A program made the translations under genes and the position numbers. Shown here one piece after another: positions 7,030 to 14,180 of a stretch of DNA of 16,692 bases. The notes under the pieces were generated by a model that ran no database searches, was not told the origin of the DNA, and saw nothing but the letters and a program-made list of their open reading frames with translations. The DNA is taken from the NCBI GenBank assembly GCA_946528555.1, contig CAMMYS010000024.1, positions 1-16,692 on the forward strand, written 5' to 3'. How positions within the stretch are numbered: the first letter of the stretch is position 1; the number at the start of each line of letters is the position of its first letter. The DNA comes from an uncultured Mycoplasmatota bacterium (lineage in GTDB: Bacteria; Bacillota_I; Bacilli_A; RF39; UBA660).

Positions 7030-7625
7030 GTGAATTAAGGGATGCATTTAAAAGTAAAGACTTTGTAGTAAATTCTAATATTATTAGATGTATTAGTAGT
7101 TTAGATATTAGTCTAAATGAGTTTTTACTTGTGTTATATTTTATAAATGTATCTCCTTTATTAGATACTGAAGATATTAAAAACAAGATTGGTTTAAGTG
7201 AAGAGGATATTGTTAATAATTTTAGTAGTTTATTAAATAAGAAATATATTGAACTTGATGTTAGTAGTAGTGGGGGAGTTGTTACTGAAAAGATTAAATT
7301 AGATCCTTTATATGATAGACTTGCTTTGAATAATAAAACTGATGATAAGAAGTCTGATGATATTTATTCTTTATTTGAGACTGAACTTGGTAGAACATTA
7401 TCTTCTTTTGAATTTGAAATGATTAATAATTGGCTTGATAGGGGTGTTGATGAAAAGACAATTAAAAAGGCATTAAAAGAAGCTATTTTAAACGGTGTTA
7501 GGAATTTTAAGTATATTGATAAGATTATCTATGATTGGTCAAAAAATGGCACTAAAACACGTGTTAAAGAGGATAATTCAAATGATGAATTATTTGATTA
7601 TGATTGGTTAGATGATAATGAATAA
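7026..7625 (+). CDS. dnaD: DnaD-like replication initiation protein
   Basis: Primosomal DNA-remodelling protein of Firmicutes that works with DnaA and DnaB at oriC and in fork restart. The 199-residue protein has an N-terminal winged-helix region (about 1-90, with LSEEDIVNNFSSLLNKKYIEL) and a C-terminal DDBH2 domain (about 113-175) containing FEFEMINNWLD and the diagnostic YIDKIIYDW (163-171) followed by a basic KNGTKTRVK patch, then an acidic tail. Length is near B. subtilis DnaD (232). The start overlaps the cca stop (ATGA) and TGAGGG at 7016-7021 gives a plausible ribosome binding site; the 3' end overlaps nth. The cca-dnaD-nth order with recU-pbp nearby resembles the B. subtilis neighbourhood. 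The N-terminal half is divergent, so identity rests on the C-terminal motif and context. Confidence 0.88.
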   Translation: MSELRDAFKSKDFVVNSNIIRCISSLDISLNEFLLVLYFINVSPLLDTEDIKNKIGLSEEDIVNNFSSLLNKKYIELDVSSSGGVVTEKIKLDPLYDRLALNNKTDDKKSDDIYSLFETELGRTLSSFEFEMINNWLDRGVDEKTIKKALKEAILNGVRNFKYIDKIIYDWSKNGTKTRVKEDNSNDELFDYDWLDDNE

Positions 7626-8226
7626 AGAATTAATAGAGAATTATCTTAATGAACTATTTGAAAATCCTAAATGTGAGTTAAATTATTCTAAAGATTATGA
7701 ATTAGTATTATCAGTTATGTTATCAGCTCAAACAACAGATAAGTCAGTTAATATAGCTACTAAAGATTTATATAGTAAATATGATAGTTTAGAAAAATTA
7801 AATTCTCTTAGTATAGAAGAAATATCTTCATATATTAAGAGAATTGGTTTATATAAAACAAAATCAAATAATTTTAAACAAATTGTATCTAAATTATATG
7901 AAAAAGGTTATGTACCAAATGATAGAGAATATTTAGAAAGTTTACCAGGAGTGGGTAGAAAGACTGCTAGTGTAGTACTAGCTAATTTATTTGATGAACC
8001 TTCTTTTGCTGTAGATACTCATGTATATAGAGTTTCTAAAAGACTTGGTATTACTACTAAGAAAGATGATGTATTAAAAACTGAAAAGAAATTAAAAAAA
8101 TATTTTGATAAAAAAGATTGGAATAGAGTAAATAGTCAATTTGTATTATTTGGTAGATATTATTGCACTAGTAAGAATCCTAAATGTGAAAATTGTAAAT
8201 TAAAAAGTATATGTAAAAAAATCTAG
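7618..8226 (+). CDS. nth: Endonuclease III (DNA glycosylase/AP lyase)
   Basis: Base-excision repair enzyme that removes oxidised pyrimidines and cuts the abasic site. The helix-hairpin-helix motif LPGVGRKTA holds the catalytic Lys115, and AVDTHVYRVSKRLG holds the catalytic Asp133. The C-terminal iron-sulphur loop has the canonical spacing Cys183-x6-Cys190-x2-Cys193-x5-Cys199 for a [4Fe-4S] cluster. Length 202, close to E. coli Nth (211). Two in-frame ATGs, at 7612 and 7618, are possible and neither has a strong ribosome binding site; GGTTA at 7606-7610 is better placed for 7618. Either start overlaps the end of dnaD, so translation is probably coupled. It ends convergently against the PBP gene, with its stop inside the shared terminator. 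Confidence 0.96.
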   Translation: MNKELIENYLNELFENPKCELNYSKDYELVLSVMLSAQTTDKSVNIATKDLYSKYDSLEKLNSLSIEEISSYIKRIGLYKTKSNNFKQIVSKLYEKGYVPNDREYLESLPGVGRKTASVVLANLFDEPSFAVDTHVYRVSKRLGITTKKDDVLKTEKKLKKYFDKKDWNRVNSQFVLFGRYYCTSKNPKCENCKLKSICKKI

Positions 8227-8247
8227 GAATTAAATCCTAGATTTTTT
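8216..8247. terminator. Bidirectional terminator shared by nth and the PBP gene
   Basis: A perfect 13-pair stem (8216-8228 with 8235-8247) around the loop ATTAAA is flanked by A-runs on the left and T-runs on the right, so each strand sees a hairpin plus a T-tract. The nth stop TAG (8224-8226) lies in one arm and the minus-strand PBP stop (8246-8248) at the end of the other. Confidence 0.9.
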
Positions 8248-11092
8248 ATTGAACAGTTACTGTTTGAGTAAATGATTTTGTTATTGATTTTCCATTATAT
8301 ACAAATGATACACTATAGTTAACTTTATACGTTCCAGCACTAGATGTTACATCTCCTTCAGCAACATTAGAACTTCCACCTTCTTTAGAAATACCAGTTG
8401 TATCTACAGTTAAAGCAGTTATACTAGAAGTGATATCACCAACATTTTTAAGTGTTATATTAGTAACAGCACTCTTAGTTAATGTACTATATTTAGAACC
8501 AACAGTTAATGATTGATTTAATCCTGACATTGAAACATCAAAGTCACTAGAACTATATGTATCACTTTCAGGATATTTAAATACTAATTTATAACCAGTT
8601 GATGCATTATCTTTAAATTTAGAATAAGCACTCTTAATAATAACCCCATCATATAGTCCACTATATTTAGTTGTATCTATTGTATATGATGTACTATCAG
8701 TCCATCCTACATAAGTAGATGATTCCCCTTGAGTTAAATAAATATCAAAACCAAAATCTCCAATATTATTTGTATTATATTTTAAACGTTTATTGTAATA
8801 TTGTTCTGCCCATTCACCATAATTAGTATCAAAGTAATTTTTTAAGTATACTGGATCAATTGCACTAGGTGTTCCTGGAGAAGTCCAAGATACGCTAATA
8901 CTACCATTTCCAATATTATATGTTCCAGATGTTGGATTTGATAATGTTTCAAATCTAATAGATGTTTCACTTGGCTCAGTTCCTGAAATGAATAGGAATG
9001 ATCCAACTAAATTACTTGGTGTATGACTACTAGGTGATTGTGCTGGTATAGTTTCTAATTCAACTTTAGCAGCAGATATACCACCAGGACTCTTAAATGT
9101 AGAGTTCTTTTCATATATCTTATTACATACAGCAGCTTGTATTTTAAGTCTTTCAGAACTTGCATGACCATTCTTTAAATATAATTTCTTTTTAACAGTT
9201 TCATCATTAAGTCCATTTACATAACCATACCATATAGCTACAGCATAATCTGGACTATAACTTGATGTCCATGAATCTGGAATAACACTACTAGTAAGTC
9301 CATATTTCTTAAGTAATTTAGAATCATATGAAGTAGTACCAGTCTTAGTAGCTATTTGAGTACCAGATACATGAGTTTGACCTGAAGTTGCTCCAATAAG
9401 TACATTAGTAATTAAATAAGCTGTTTGAGGTTTCATAACTCTTTTCTTTTCTAAGTTAAGAGCATATTCTTCTTCAGTTTCTCTATATATTAATTTTGTA
9501 AATGAATGTGGTTCAGTATAATATCCGCCATTTCCAAATGCAGCATAGGCAGCAGCTAATGTAACAGGTGATACTAAGTTAACAGCACCAATTGCATATG
9601 AATCTGGTAAATATGTCATATCTCCAAAGTCCAATCCAAGTCCAGTTGCAAATTCCATCTTTTGCTCATTAGATGTTAATCTAAATGCTTGTAAAGCACA
9701 TGTATTAATTGATCTTCTTAAGCAATCTCTCATTGATTTAAATCCTGAATAAGATCCACCAAAGTTTCTCATATATCCAGAACCATATTTTGTTTTTTCA
9801 TCTATGAATGGTCCATATGTACTCATATTTGCATATTCAAATGCAGGACCATAGTCTAATATAGGTTTAATTGTTGAACCTGGCATACGTTTTGTTTGTC
9901 CATCAAATGTTGCTACATTAAGTGTCATTGCTTTTGATTTATCTCTACCAGCACCAACAGCCATAATAGCACCAGTTTTATTATTTATAACACCAATACC
10001 AACTTCAATTTGTGCATATTTAAATTTATATGTTTTATAGAAATTATTTATAACATCTTGTTTCTTAGTAACCATAGTAGTATAAACATCCATTGGAACA
10101 TCATATGGGTTATTACCAGTTCTATCAATTATTTCTTGAACAACTGTATCAATAAATCCTTGATATTCATTTTTAATGTTATTACCACCTTCAACTAATA
10201 AATCTTTTATTTCTACAGCTTTACCAGCTTCATACTCAGCATCAGTAATATAACCATGTCTTTTCATTAAGTAAAGAACTGTATTTTTTCTTTCATTAGC
10301 ATCATTTGGATTATTATATGGGTTATATCCATTTGGTGATTGAAACATTCCTGCGATTTGAGCAGCTTCTACTAAGTTTAAATCTCCAATATCTTTACCA
10401 AAATAATATTCAGCAGCTTGTTTAACACCATATATACTTCCACCTAAACATGGAGTATTAACGTAGTATTCAATAATTTCTTCTTTAGTGAAGTATTTTT
10501 CCATTTTGAATACTGACATATAAATATCTGTAAACTTTCTTATGATACCTTCAATACCACTTGCTTCAGTTGAAGTAAATGCTAATTTTGAAAGTTGCAT
10601 TGTTAGAGTAGAGGCACCACCACCACCATTACCCATAACTTGGCTAATAGAAGCTTTTAAGAATCTTGGCGCATCAAATCCTTTGTGTTGGAAGAATCTT
10701 GAATCTTCTGTTGCTATTATTGCATCAATTAATACTTCTGGAATTTCATCATAAGTAATTTTTTGTCTTTGTTCAGTTCCAAGAGTAGCAAATAAAGTTC
10801 CACTTGAATCATATAGTCTTGTTGCTTCTTTCTCAAACATCTTGTCTACATCAAACTCTGGAGCACTTTTAACTATATAGTAACAAAATCCAACTCCTGC
10901 TACAAAACACATAAGGCAAAAGAATACAAATAATACTAATAACCAATAAAAGAATCTAAATCTTCTTCTATGCTTTTTTGGTTTTTTAATCTTTTCCTTT
11001 TTTTCTTTTTTAATTAATAATTTTTCTTTCTTTTCTAAATCTTCTTTTTCTTTCTTTTTAACCAATTTTTTAAAATTAATCTTTCCTGACAT
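8246..11092 (-). CDS. Class A penicillin-binding protein (bifunctional PBP1)
   Basis: Bifunctional peptidoglycan synthase with glycosyltransferase and transpeptidase activity, anchored in the membrane and facing outward. In 948 residues: a lysine/glutamate-rich cytoplasmic head (1-45); one membrane helix (about 46-74); a GT51 domain with IIATEDSRFF (catalytic Glu129), GASTLTMQLSKL (159-170) and a second-Glu segment EEIIEYYVN (204-212); and a transpeptidase domain with STIK (Ser406, Lys409), SIN (461-463) and KTGT (583-586). A long tail (about 675-948) is rich in Ser, Thr and Tyr, looks beta-rich and holds at least two Ig/FN3-like stretches. The ATG is preceded by AAGGAG on the minus strand, five bases away, overlapping the recU stop. 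The recU-PBP pairing matches recU-ponA of B. subtilis, so this is the ponA-type enzyme. Confidence 0.95.
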   Translation of the reverse strand: MSGKINFKKLVKKKEKEDLEKKEKLLIKKEKKEKIKKPKKHRRRFRFFYWLLVLFVFFCLMCFVAGVGFCYYIVKSAPEFDVDKMFEKEATRLYDSSGTLFATLGTEQRQKITYDEIPEVLIDAIIATEDSRFFQHKGFDAPRFLKASISQVMGNGGGGASTLTMQLSKLAFTSTEASGIEGIIRKFTDIYMSVFKMEKYFTKEEIIEYYVNTPCLGGSIYGVKQAAEYYFGKDIGDLNLVEAAQIAGMFQSPNGYNPYNNPNDANERKNTVLYLMKRHGYITDAEYEAGKAVEIKDLLVEGGNNIKNEYQGFIDTVVQEIIDRTGNNPYDVPMDVYTTMVTKKQDVINNFYKTYKFKYAQIEVGIGVINNKTGAIMAVGAGRDKSKAMTLNVATFDGQTKRMPGSTIKPILDYGPAFEYANMSTYGPFIDEKTKYGSGYMRNFGGSYSGFKSMRDCLRRSINTCALQAFRLTSNEQKMEFATGLGLDFGDMTYLPDSYAIGAVNLVSPVTLAAAYAAFGNGGYYTEPHSFTKLIYRETEEEYALNLEKKRVMKPQTAYLITNVLIGATSGQTHVSGTQIATKTGTTSYDSKLLKKYGLTSSVIPDSWTSSYSPDYAVAIWYGYVNGLNDETVKKKLYLKNGHASSERLKIQAAVCNKIYEKNSTFKSPGGISAAKVELETIPAQSPSSHTPSNLVGSFLFISGTEPSETSIRFETLSNPTSGTYNIGNGSISVSWTSPGTPSAIDPVYLKNYFDTNYGEWAEQYYNKRLKYNTNNIGDFGFDIYLTQGESSTYVGWTDSTSYTIDTTKYSGLYDGVIIKSAYSKFKDNASTGYKLVFKYPESDTYSSSDFDVSMSGLNQSLTVGSKYSTLTKSAVTNITLKNVGDITSSITALTVDTTGISKEGGSSNVAEGDVTSSAGTYKVNYSVSFVYNGKSITKSFTQTVTVQ

Positions 11093-11101
11093 AATATCTC
11101 C

Positions 11102-11623
11102 TTAAAAATAAGCTTCATCAACAGCATCTAAATATTTAAGTCTTGGTGTATAACTTTCATTTATCTTATAACCATTTTCTTTAATATAAGTGTATTCTAT
11201 TGATTTTCTATCATTATTTTTTATGAAATCTATAAGATCTTCACCTTTTAATAAATAAAACTCATTATTTATAAATATTATCAAAAAAGCAATGCCTTTT
11301 TGTAATATAACTTTTTTAATATGTTCTAATTGATGCTCTTTTATATTTGATAGGGGAAAGGATGTCTTACTATGACATTCTTTAGCATCAAATTCAATAT
11401 ATTTTTCTCTATATATACCATTATAATCAAGTGTAGATATACTAGAATATACAGCTTTATCAATTAGATGTGATTTATTACTTGGGTAAGATACATTAAG
11501 TACTTTAATAGGAGTAGGTTTTTTAAATATTAAGCATCTGTCTATACTATTGTAATAAGTATTAGAATCATTAATAATATTTTCTAAAAACATACCTCTA
11601 TTTCCATAAGAGGACTTGTTCAT
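11102..11623 (-). CDS. recU: Holliday junction resolvase RecU
   Basis: Firmicutes Holliday-junction resolvase with roles in recombination repair and chromosome segregation. The 173-residue protein shows YGNRGMFLE (6-14), KKPTPIKVLNVSYP (34-47), LDYNGIYREKYIEFDAKE (65-82) and KTSFPLSNIKEHQLEHI (86-102), all in RecU order. The PD-(D/E)xK-type residues would be Asp66, Asp79 and Lys81; at the central position I remember B. subtilis having DFEAK, whereas here it reads EFDAK. It is shorter than B. subtilis RecU (206), mainly at the N terminus. AAGGTGA lies five bases before the ATG. It is followed within nine bases by the PBP gene, whose ribosome binding site overlaps the recU stop, so the two form one transcript, as in B. 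subtilis recU-ponA. Confidence 0.93.
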   Translation of the reverse strand: MNKSSYGNRGMFLENIINDSNTYYNSIDRCLIFKKPTPIKVLNVSYPSNKSHLIDKAVYSSISTLDYNGIYREKYIEFDAKECHSKTSFPLSNIKEHQLEHIKKVILQKGIAFLIIFINNEFYLLKGEDLIDFIKNNDRKSIEYTYIKENGYKINESYTPRLKYLDAVDEAYF

Positions 11624-11627
11624 AAAA

Positions 11628-11668
11628 TCACCTTATATAATTATACTATATTTATGAATAATTTTCCA
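11628..11668 (-). promoter_or_regulatory. recU-PBP promoter (minus strand)
   Basis: On the minus strand, TATAAT (11645-11640) is preceded by TGGAAA (11668-11663, 4 of 6 matches to TTGACA) with a 17-base spacer. The predicted start near 11633 coincides with the ribosome binding site AAGGTGA (11634-11628), so the leader is only about ten bases. Confidence 0.55.
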
Positions 11669-11693
11669 TTTAATATTTTAATTTTGTAAAGTA

Positions 11694-11749
11694 TTGATTT
11701 TTAAAATATATATGTTAAAATATCATTTACGATAAAAAAAGGGAGAAAG
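11694..11749 (+). promoter_or_regulatory. Promoter and RBS of the VirB2-like gene
   Basis: TTGATT at 11694-11699 and an extended -10, TGTTAAAAT (TAAAAT at 11716-11721), are separated by 16 bases; the predicted start is near 11728. GGGAGAAAG at 11741-11749 is the ribosome binding site directly before the ATG. Together with the recU promoter this makes 11624-11750 a divergent regulatory region. Confidence 0.55.
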
Positions 11750-11750
11750 T

Positions 11751-12125
11751 ATGAAAAAAATATTTAAAATATTATTTATATTTATATGTTTTTTTATTAT
11801 ATATAAGGTTAATGCTACTGAATTAAATTCTACAACTTTAGATATTGCTTCAGAAAGTATGACTTGTGCTGATATTTTAGGGCCAAATTTAGTTAAAATA
11901 TTAAAACTATTTATTGCGGTCATTAGAATAGCAGGTGCTATAATAGCGATTATTACTGGAATGTTATCATATATTCCTGCTATTGTATCTGATGATGCAT
12001 CAGCACTAAAAAAAGCAAATAAAAAGCTAATTATGATACTAATTATATTAGTTGTAATTGGACTTTTTCCAACGTTAATTAGAGTAATTGGTAGAATAGC
12101 AGGCTTTGATTTAAGTTGTTTATAG
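11751..12125 (+). CDS. Small secreted or membrane protein with VirB2/TrbC-like topology
   Basis: Not recognised with certainty. The 124-residue product starts with a clear signal peptide (KK, then a hydrophobic core 4-18, plausible cleavage after VNA at 20-22). The mature part has an extracellular stretch with Cys39, a membrane helix (about 48-72), a short loop with charged SDDASALKKANKK (80-92), a second membrane helix (about 93-114) and a C-terminal Cys123. Signal peptide plus two helices joined by a short charged loop is the layout of VirB2/TrbC pilins and of related small proteins common in Firmicutes genomes. The two cysteines, one before each end of the helical pair, could form a disulphide. 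It has its own promoter and terminator and no secretion-system genes beside it, so a conjugative role is unproven. Codon use looks like its neighbours'. Confidence 0.75.
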   Translation: MKKIFKILFIFICFFIIYKVNATELNSTTLDIASESMTCADILGPNLVKILKLFIAVIRIAGAIIAIITGMLSYIPAIVSDDASALKKANKKLIMILIILVVIGLFPTLIRVIGRIAGFDLSCL

Positions 12126-12152
12126 GAGTTTTTAAAAAAACTCTTTTATTTT
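12126..12152 (+). terminator. Intrinsic terminator after the VirB2-like gene
   Basis: GAGTTTTT (12126-12133) pairs with AAAAACTC (12136-12143), the innermost pairs opening to form the loop, followed by TTTTATTTT. It begins one base after the TAG stop. Confidence 0.75.
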
Positions 12153-12163
12153 CGGCAAAATTA

Positions 12164-12172
12164 TGCTAAAAT
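12164..12172 (+). promoter_or_regulatory. rpsB-tsf extended -10 promoter
   Basis: TGCTAAAAT is an extended -10. The -35 region falls in the T-run of the preceding terminator (TTTATT, 12145-12150) and is weak. The predicted start near 12179 gives rpsB a leader of about 105 bases, the longest in this window. Confidence 0.5.
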
Positions 12173-12196
12173 AAATTGGCTTTAAGAAAAAAGACA

Positions 12197-12256
12197 TGTA
12201 TATTGATTTAGTATTCTAGTGCTTGAAAGAGTGAATACTAATGTAAAAGATATACA
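12197..12256 (+). promoter_or_regulatory. Structured rpsB leader RNA, candidate ribosomal-protein autoregulatory element
   Basis: Hand folding gives a nested stem. P1: TGTATAT (12197-12203) with ATATACA (12250-12256), seven perfect pairs. Then an asymmetric internal loop of four and eight bases. P2: TTAGTATTC (12208-12216) with GAATACTAA (12233-12241), nine perfect pairs. Then a four-base bulge TAGT (12217-12220). P3: GCTT (12221-12224) with GAGT (12229-12232), four pairs including G-U, capped by a GAAA tetraloop (12225-12228). It lies between the predicted transcript start and the AAGGAG ribosome binding site (12271-12276), where an autoregulatory site for S2 would be expected. No T-run follows, so any control would be translational. 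I do not recognise it as a known Rfam family; the assignment is inference. Confidence 0.5.
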
Positions 12257-12284
12257 GAAGAAAAAAACGAAAGGAGAGAAAATT

Positions 12285-13259
12285 ATGACAGTAATAGCAA
12301 AAAGTTATTTATTAGAAGCAGGTGCTCATTTTGGACATCAAGCTAAAAGATGGAATCCTAAAATGAAGGAATACATCTTTACTACAAGAGATGAAATTCA
12401 TATTATCGATTTACAAAAAACTGTTGAAAAAATAGAAGAAGCTTACGAAGAACTTCTTAAAGCATGTGAAAATAATGGTAAGGTTCTATTTGTAGGTACT
12501 AAGAAACAAGCTAAAGAAGCTAGTATCGAAGAAGCTACAAGATGTAATAGTTTTTATGTAACAGAAAGATGGTTAGGAGGTACTTTAACTAATTTCAGAA
12601 CAATTAGAGAAAGAGTTAAAAGACTTGCTGAAATCGAAAAAATGGAAGCAGAAGGAAAATTCGAATTACTTCCTAAAAAAGAAGTTGCTAAAATCCAAAA
12701 AGAATATGAAAAATTAAATAAATTACTTAGTGGTATTAGAGGAATGGAACAATTACCAAGAGCAATCATCGTAGTTGATCCAAGAGTAGAAATCAATGCT
12801 ATTAAAGAAGCAAGAAGATTACATATTCCAGTATTTGGAATTGTTGATACTAACTGCGATCCTGATGATGTTGACTTCCCAATTCCTGCTAATGATGATG
12901 CTGTAAGAAGCGTTAAAGTAGTTTTAGGAGTTTTAGCAAATGCTGTTTGTGAAGCAAACGGATTAGAACTTGTAGATTATGTTACTGAAGATGAAAATGC
13001 TGCTAAGGGAGCAAAAGAAATCAAAGTTGAAACTAAAGTAGTTGAATTTGATGATTTTGAAGAAGAAAAAGCAGAATTAAAAGAAGAAAAAAAAGAAACT
13101 GAAACTAAAGAAGAAAAACCTGCTAAAAAGGCTAAAAAAGAAGAAACTGTAGATTATGCTAGTATGACTGTAGCAGAATTAAAGAAAATTGCTAAAGAAA
13201 AAGGTTTATCTGGATATTCTACAATGAAAAAAGATGAATTAGTTTCAGCATTAAATTAG
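12285..13259 (+). CDS. rpsB: 30S ribosomal protein S2 with C-terminal Rho_N/SAP-like domain
   Basis: Small-subunit protein S2, which joins late in 30S assembly and helps bind S1 and mRNA. The core (1 to about 235) is typical: [60 protein letters not shown] and [17 protein letters not shown] all occur in order. At 324 residues it is about 80 longer than B. subtilis S2. The extra part is a Lys/Glu-rich linker (about 240-288) followed by [18 protein letters not shown] and [14 protein letters not shown] (293-324), which matches the Rho N-terminal/SAP helix-extended-loop-helix pattern. The ATG at 12285 is eight bases after AAGGAG; an upstream in-frame GTG at 12219 lies in the structured leader. 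It forms an operon with tsf, whose AGGAGGT overlaps the rpsB stop. Confidence 0.97.
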   Translation: MTVIAKSYLLEAGAHFGHQAKRWNPKMKEYIFTTRDEIHIIDLQKTVEKIEEAYEELLKACENNGKVLFVGTKKQAKEASIEEATRCNSFYVTERWLGGTLTNFRTIRERVKRLAEIEKMEAEGKFELLPKKEVAKIQKEYEKLNKLLSGIRGMEQLPRAIIVVDPRVEINAIKEARRLHIPVFGIVDTNCDPDDVDFPIPANDDAVRSVKVVLGVLANAVCEANGLELVDYVTEDENAAKGAKEIKVETKVVEFDDFEEEKAELKEEKKETETKEEKPAKKAKKEETVDYASMTVAELKKIAKEKGLSGYSTMKKDELVSALN

Positions 13260-13268
13260 GAGGTAAAC

Positions 13269-14141
13269 ATGGAAATTACTGCTAGTATGGTTAAAGACTT
13301 AAGAGAAAGAACTGGCGCTGGAATGATGGATTGTAAAAAAGCCTTAGTTGAAAGTAATGGAGACATGGATAAAGCAATCGATTATTTAAGAGAAAAGGGA
13401 ATCTCTAAGGCTGCTAAAAAAGCTGAAAGAATTGCTGCAGAGGGTTTATCAAATATTTATATTAAAGGAGACAACGCTGTAGTTGTTGAATTAAACTCTG
13501 AAACTGATTTTGTTGCTAAGAATGCTGAATTTAAAGAATTACTAGATAAAATTGGTAATACTATTTTAGGAAGCAAAGCAACTGATTTAGAAAGTGCATT
13601 AGCATTAAAATGTGGAGATGATACTCTTAATGATTTAATAGTTAATGCTACTGCTAAAATTGGAGAAAAGATTTCTTTAAGAAGATTTGAAGCAGTTAAA
13701 AAATCTAAAGGTGAAGTATTTGGTTCTTATCTACATATGGGTGGAAAAATTTCATCATTAACTGTTGTTAAAGGAGATAATGAAGAAGTAGCTAAAGATG
13801 TAGCAATGCAAGCAGCTGCTATGAGACCTCTTTATACAACAATTGATAGTGTTCCAGCAGAAGATTTAGAACATGAAAAATCAGTTATTAAAGAACAAGT
13901 TATTAATGAAGGTAAAAAACCTGAATTTGCTGATAAGATTGTAGAAGGCAGAATTAGAAAATTCTATGAAGAAACAGTTTTAGAAGAACAAGCATTTATT
14001 AAAGATTCTGGATTAACTGTTAAACAATATTTAGAAAATAATAAATGTGAATTAGTTAAACTTGTTAAATATGAAGTAGGCGAAGGTATGGAAAAGAGAA
14101 ATGATAACTTTGCTGAAGAAGTAATGAGTCAAATAAAATAA
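13269..14141 (+). CDS. tsf: Translation elongation factor Ts
   Basis: Nucleotide exchange factor that releases GDP from EF-Tu so that it can be recharged with GTP. The 290-residue protein has the N-terminal UBA-like domain (ASMVKDLRERTGAGMMDCKKAL, about 5-26, continuing to DYLREKG) and the EF-Tu-contacting TDFVAKN motif at 79-85, followed by the two-lobed core with LHMGGKIS and the C-terminal QAFIKDSGLTVKQYL segment. Length matches Bacillus EF-Ts (293). An ideal AGGAGGT ribosome binding site (13258-13264) lies four bases before the ATG and overlaps the rpsB stop. It is the second and last gene of the rpsB operon, ended by a bidirectional hairpin shared with the convergent serpin gene. The usual downstream pyrH and frr are absent here. 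Confidence 0.97.
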   Translation: MEITASMVKDLRERTGAGMMDCKKALVESNGDMDKAIDYLREKGISKAAKKAERIAAEGLSNIYIKGDNAVVVELNSETDFVAKNAEFKELLDKIGNTILGSKATDLESALALKCGDDTLNDLIVNATAKIGEKISLRRFEAVKKSKGEVFGSYLHMGGKISSLTVVKGDNEEVAKDVAMQAAAMRPLYTTIDSVPAEDLEHEKSVIKEQVINEGKKPEFADKIVEGRIRKFYEETVLEEQAFIKDSGLTVKQYLENNKCELVKLVKYEVGEGMEKRNDNFAEEVMSQIK

Positions 14142-14153
14142 TTAACTCAAAAT

Positions 14154-14180
14154 AAAAACACCAGATTTCTGGTGTTTTTT
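14154..14180. terminator. Bidirectional terminator shared by tsf and the serpin gene
   Basis: AAAAACACCAGA (14154-14165) pairs with TCTGGTGTTTTT (14168-14179); the innermost pairs open to make a loop. T-tracts exist on both strands, and the minus-strand serpin stop codon (14180-14182) touches the end of the right arm. Confidence 0.88.

Noticed and set aside
7020..7040. Possible Mycoplasma-type code (TGA as Trp), because TGA is the stop only at cca and a TAA follows soon after
   Set aside because: Tryptophan codons across all genes are TGG and no conserved reading frame is interrupted by TGA, so TGA is a rare but real stop.
10970..11090. Long pyrimidine-rich tract on the plus strand
   Set aside because: It is the reverse of the Lys/Glu-rich N terminus of the PBP on the minus strand, so coding content explains it.
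12219..12284. GTG start giving S2 a 22-residue N-terminal extension
   Set aside because: It lies inside the folded leader, has no ribosome binding site, and the canonical S2 start follows AAGGAG.
13070..13150. Purine-rich near-repeat (GAAGAAAAA units)
   Set aside because: It encodes the Lys/Glu linker of S2 and is not a DNA repeat of its own.
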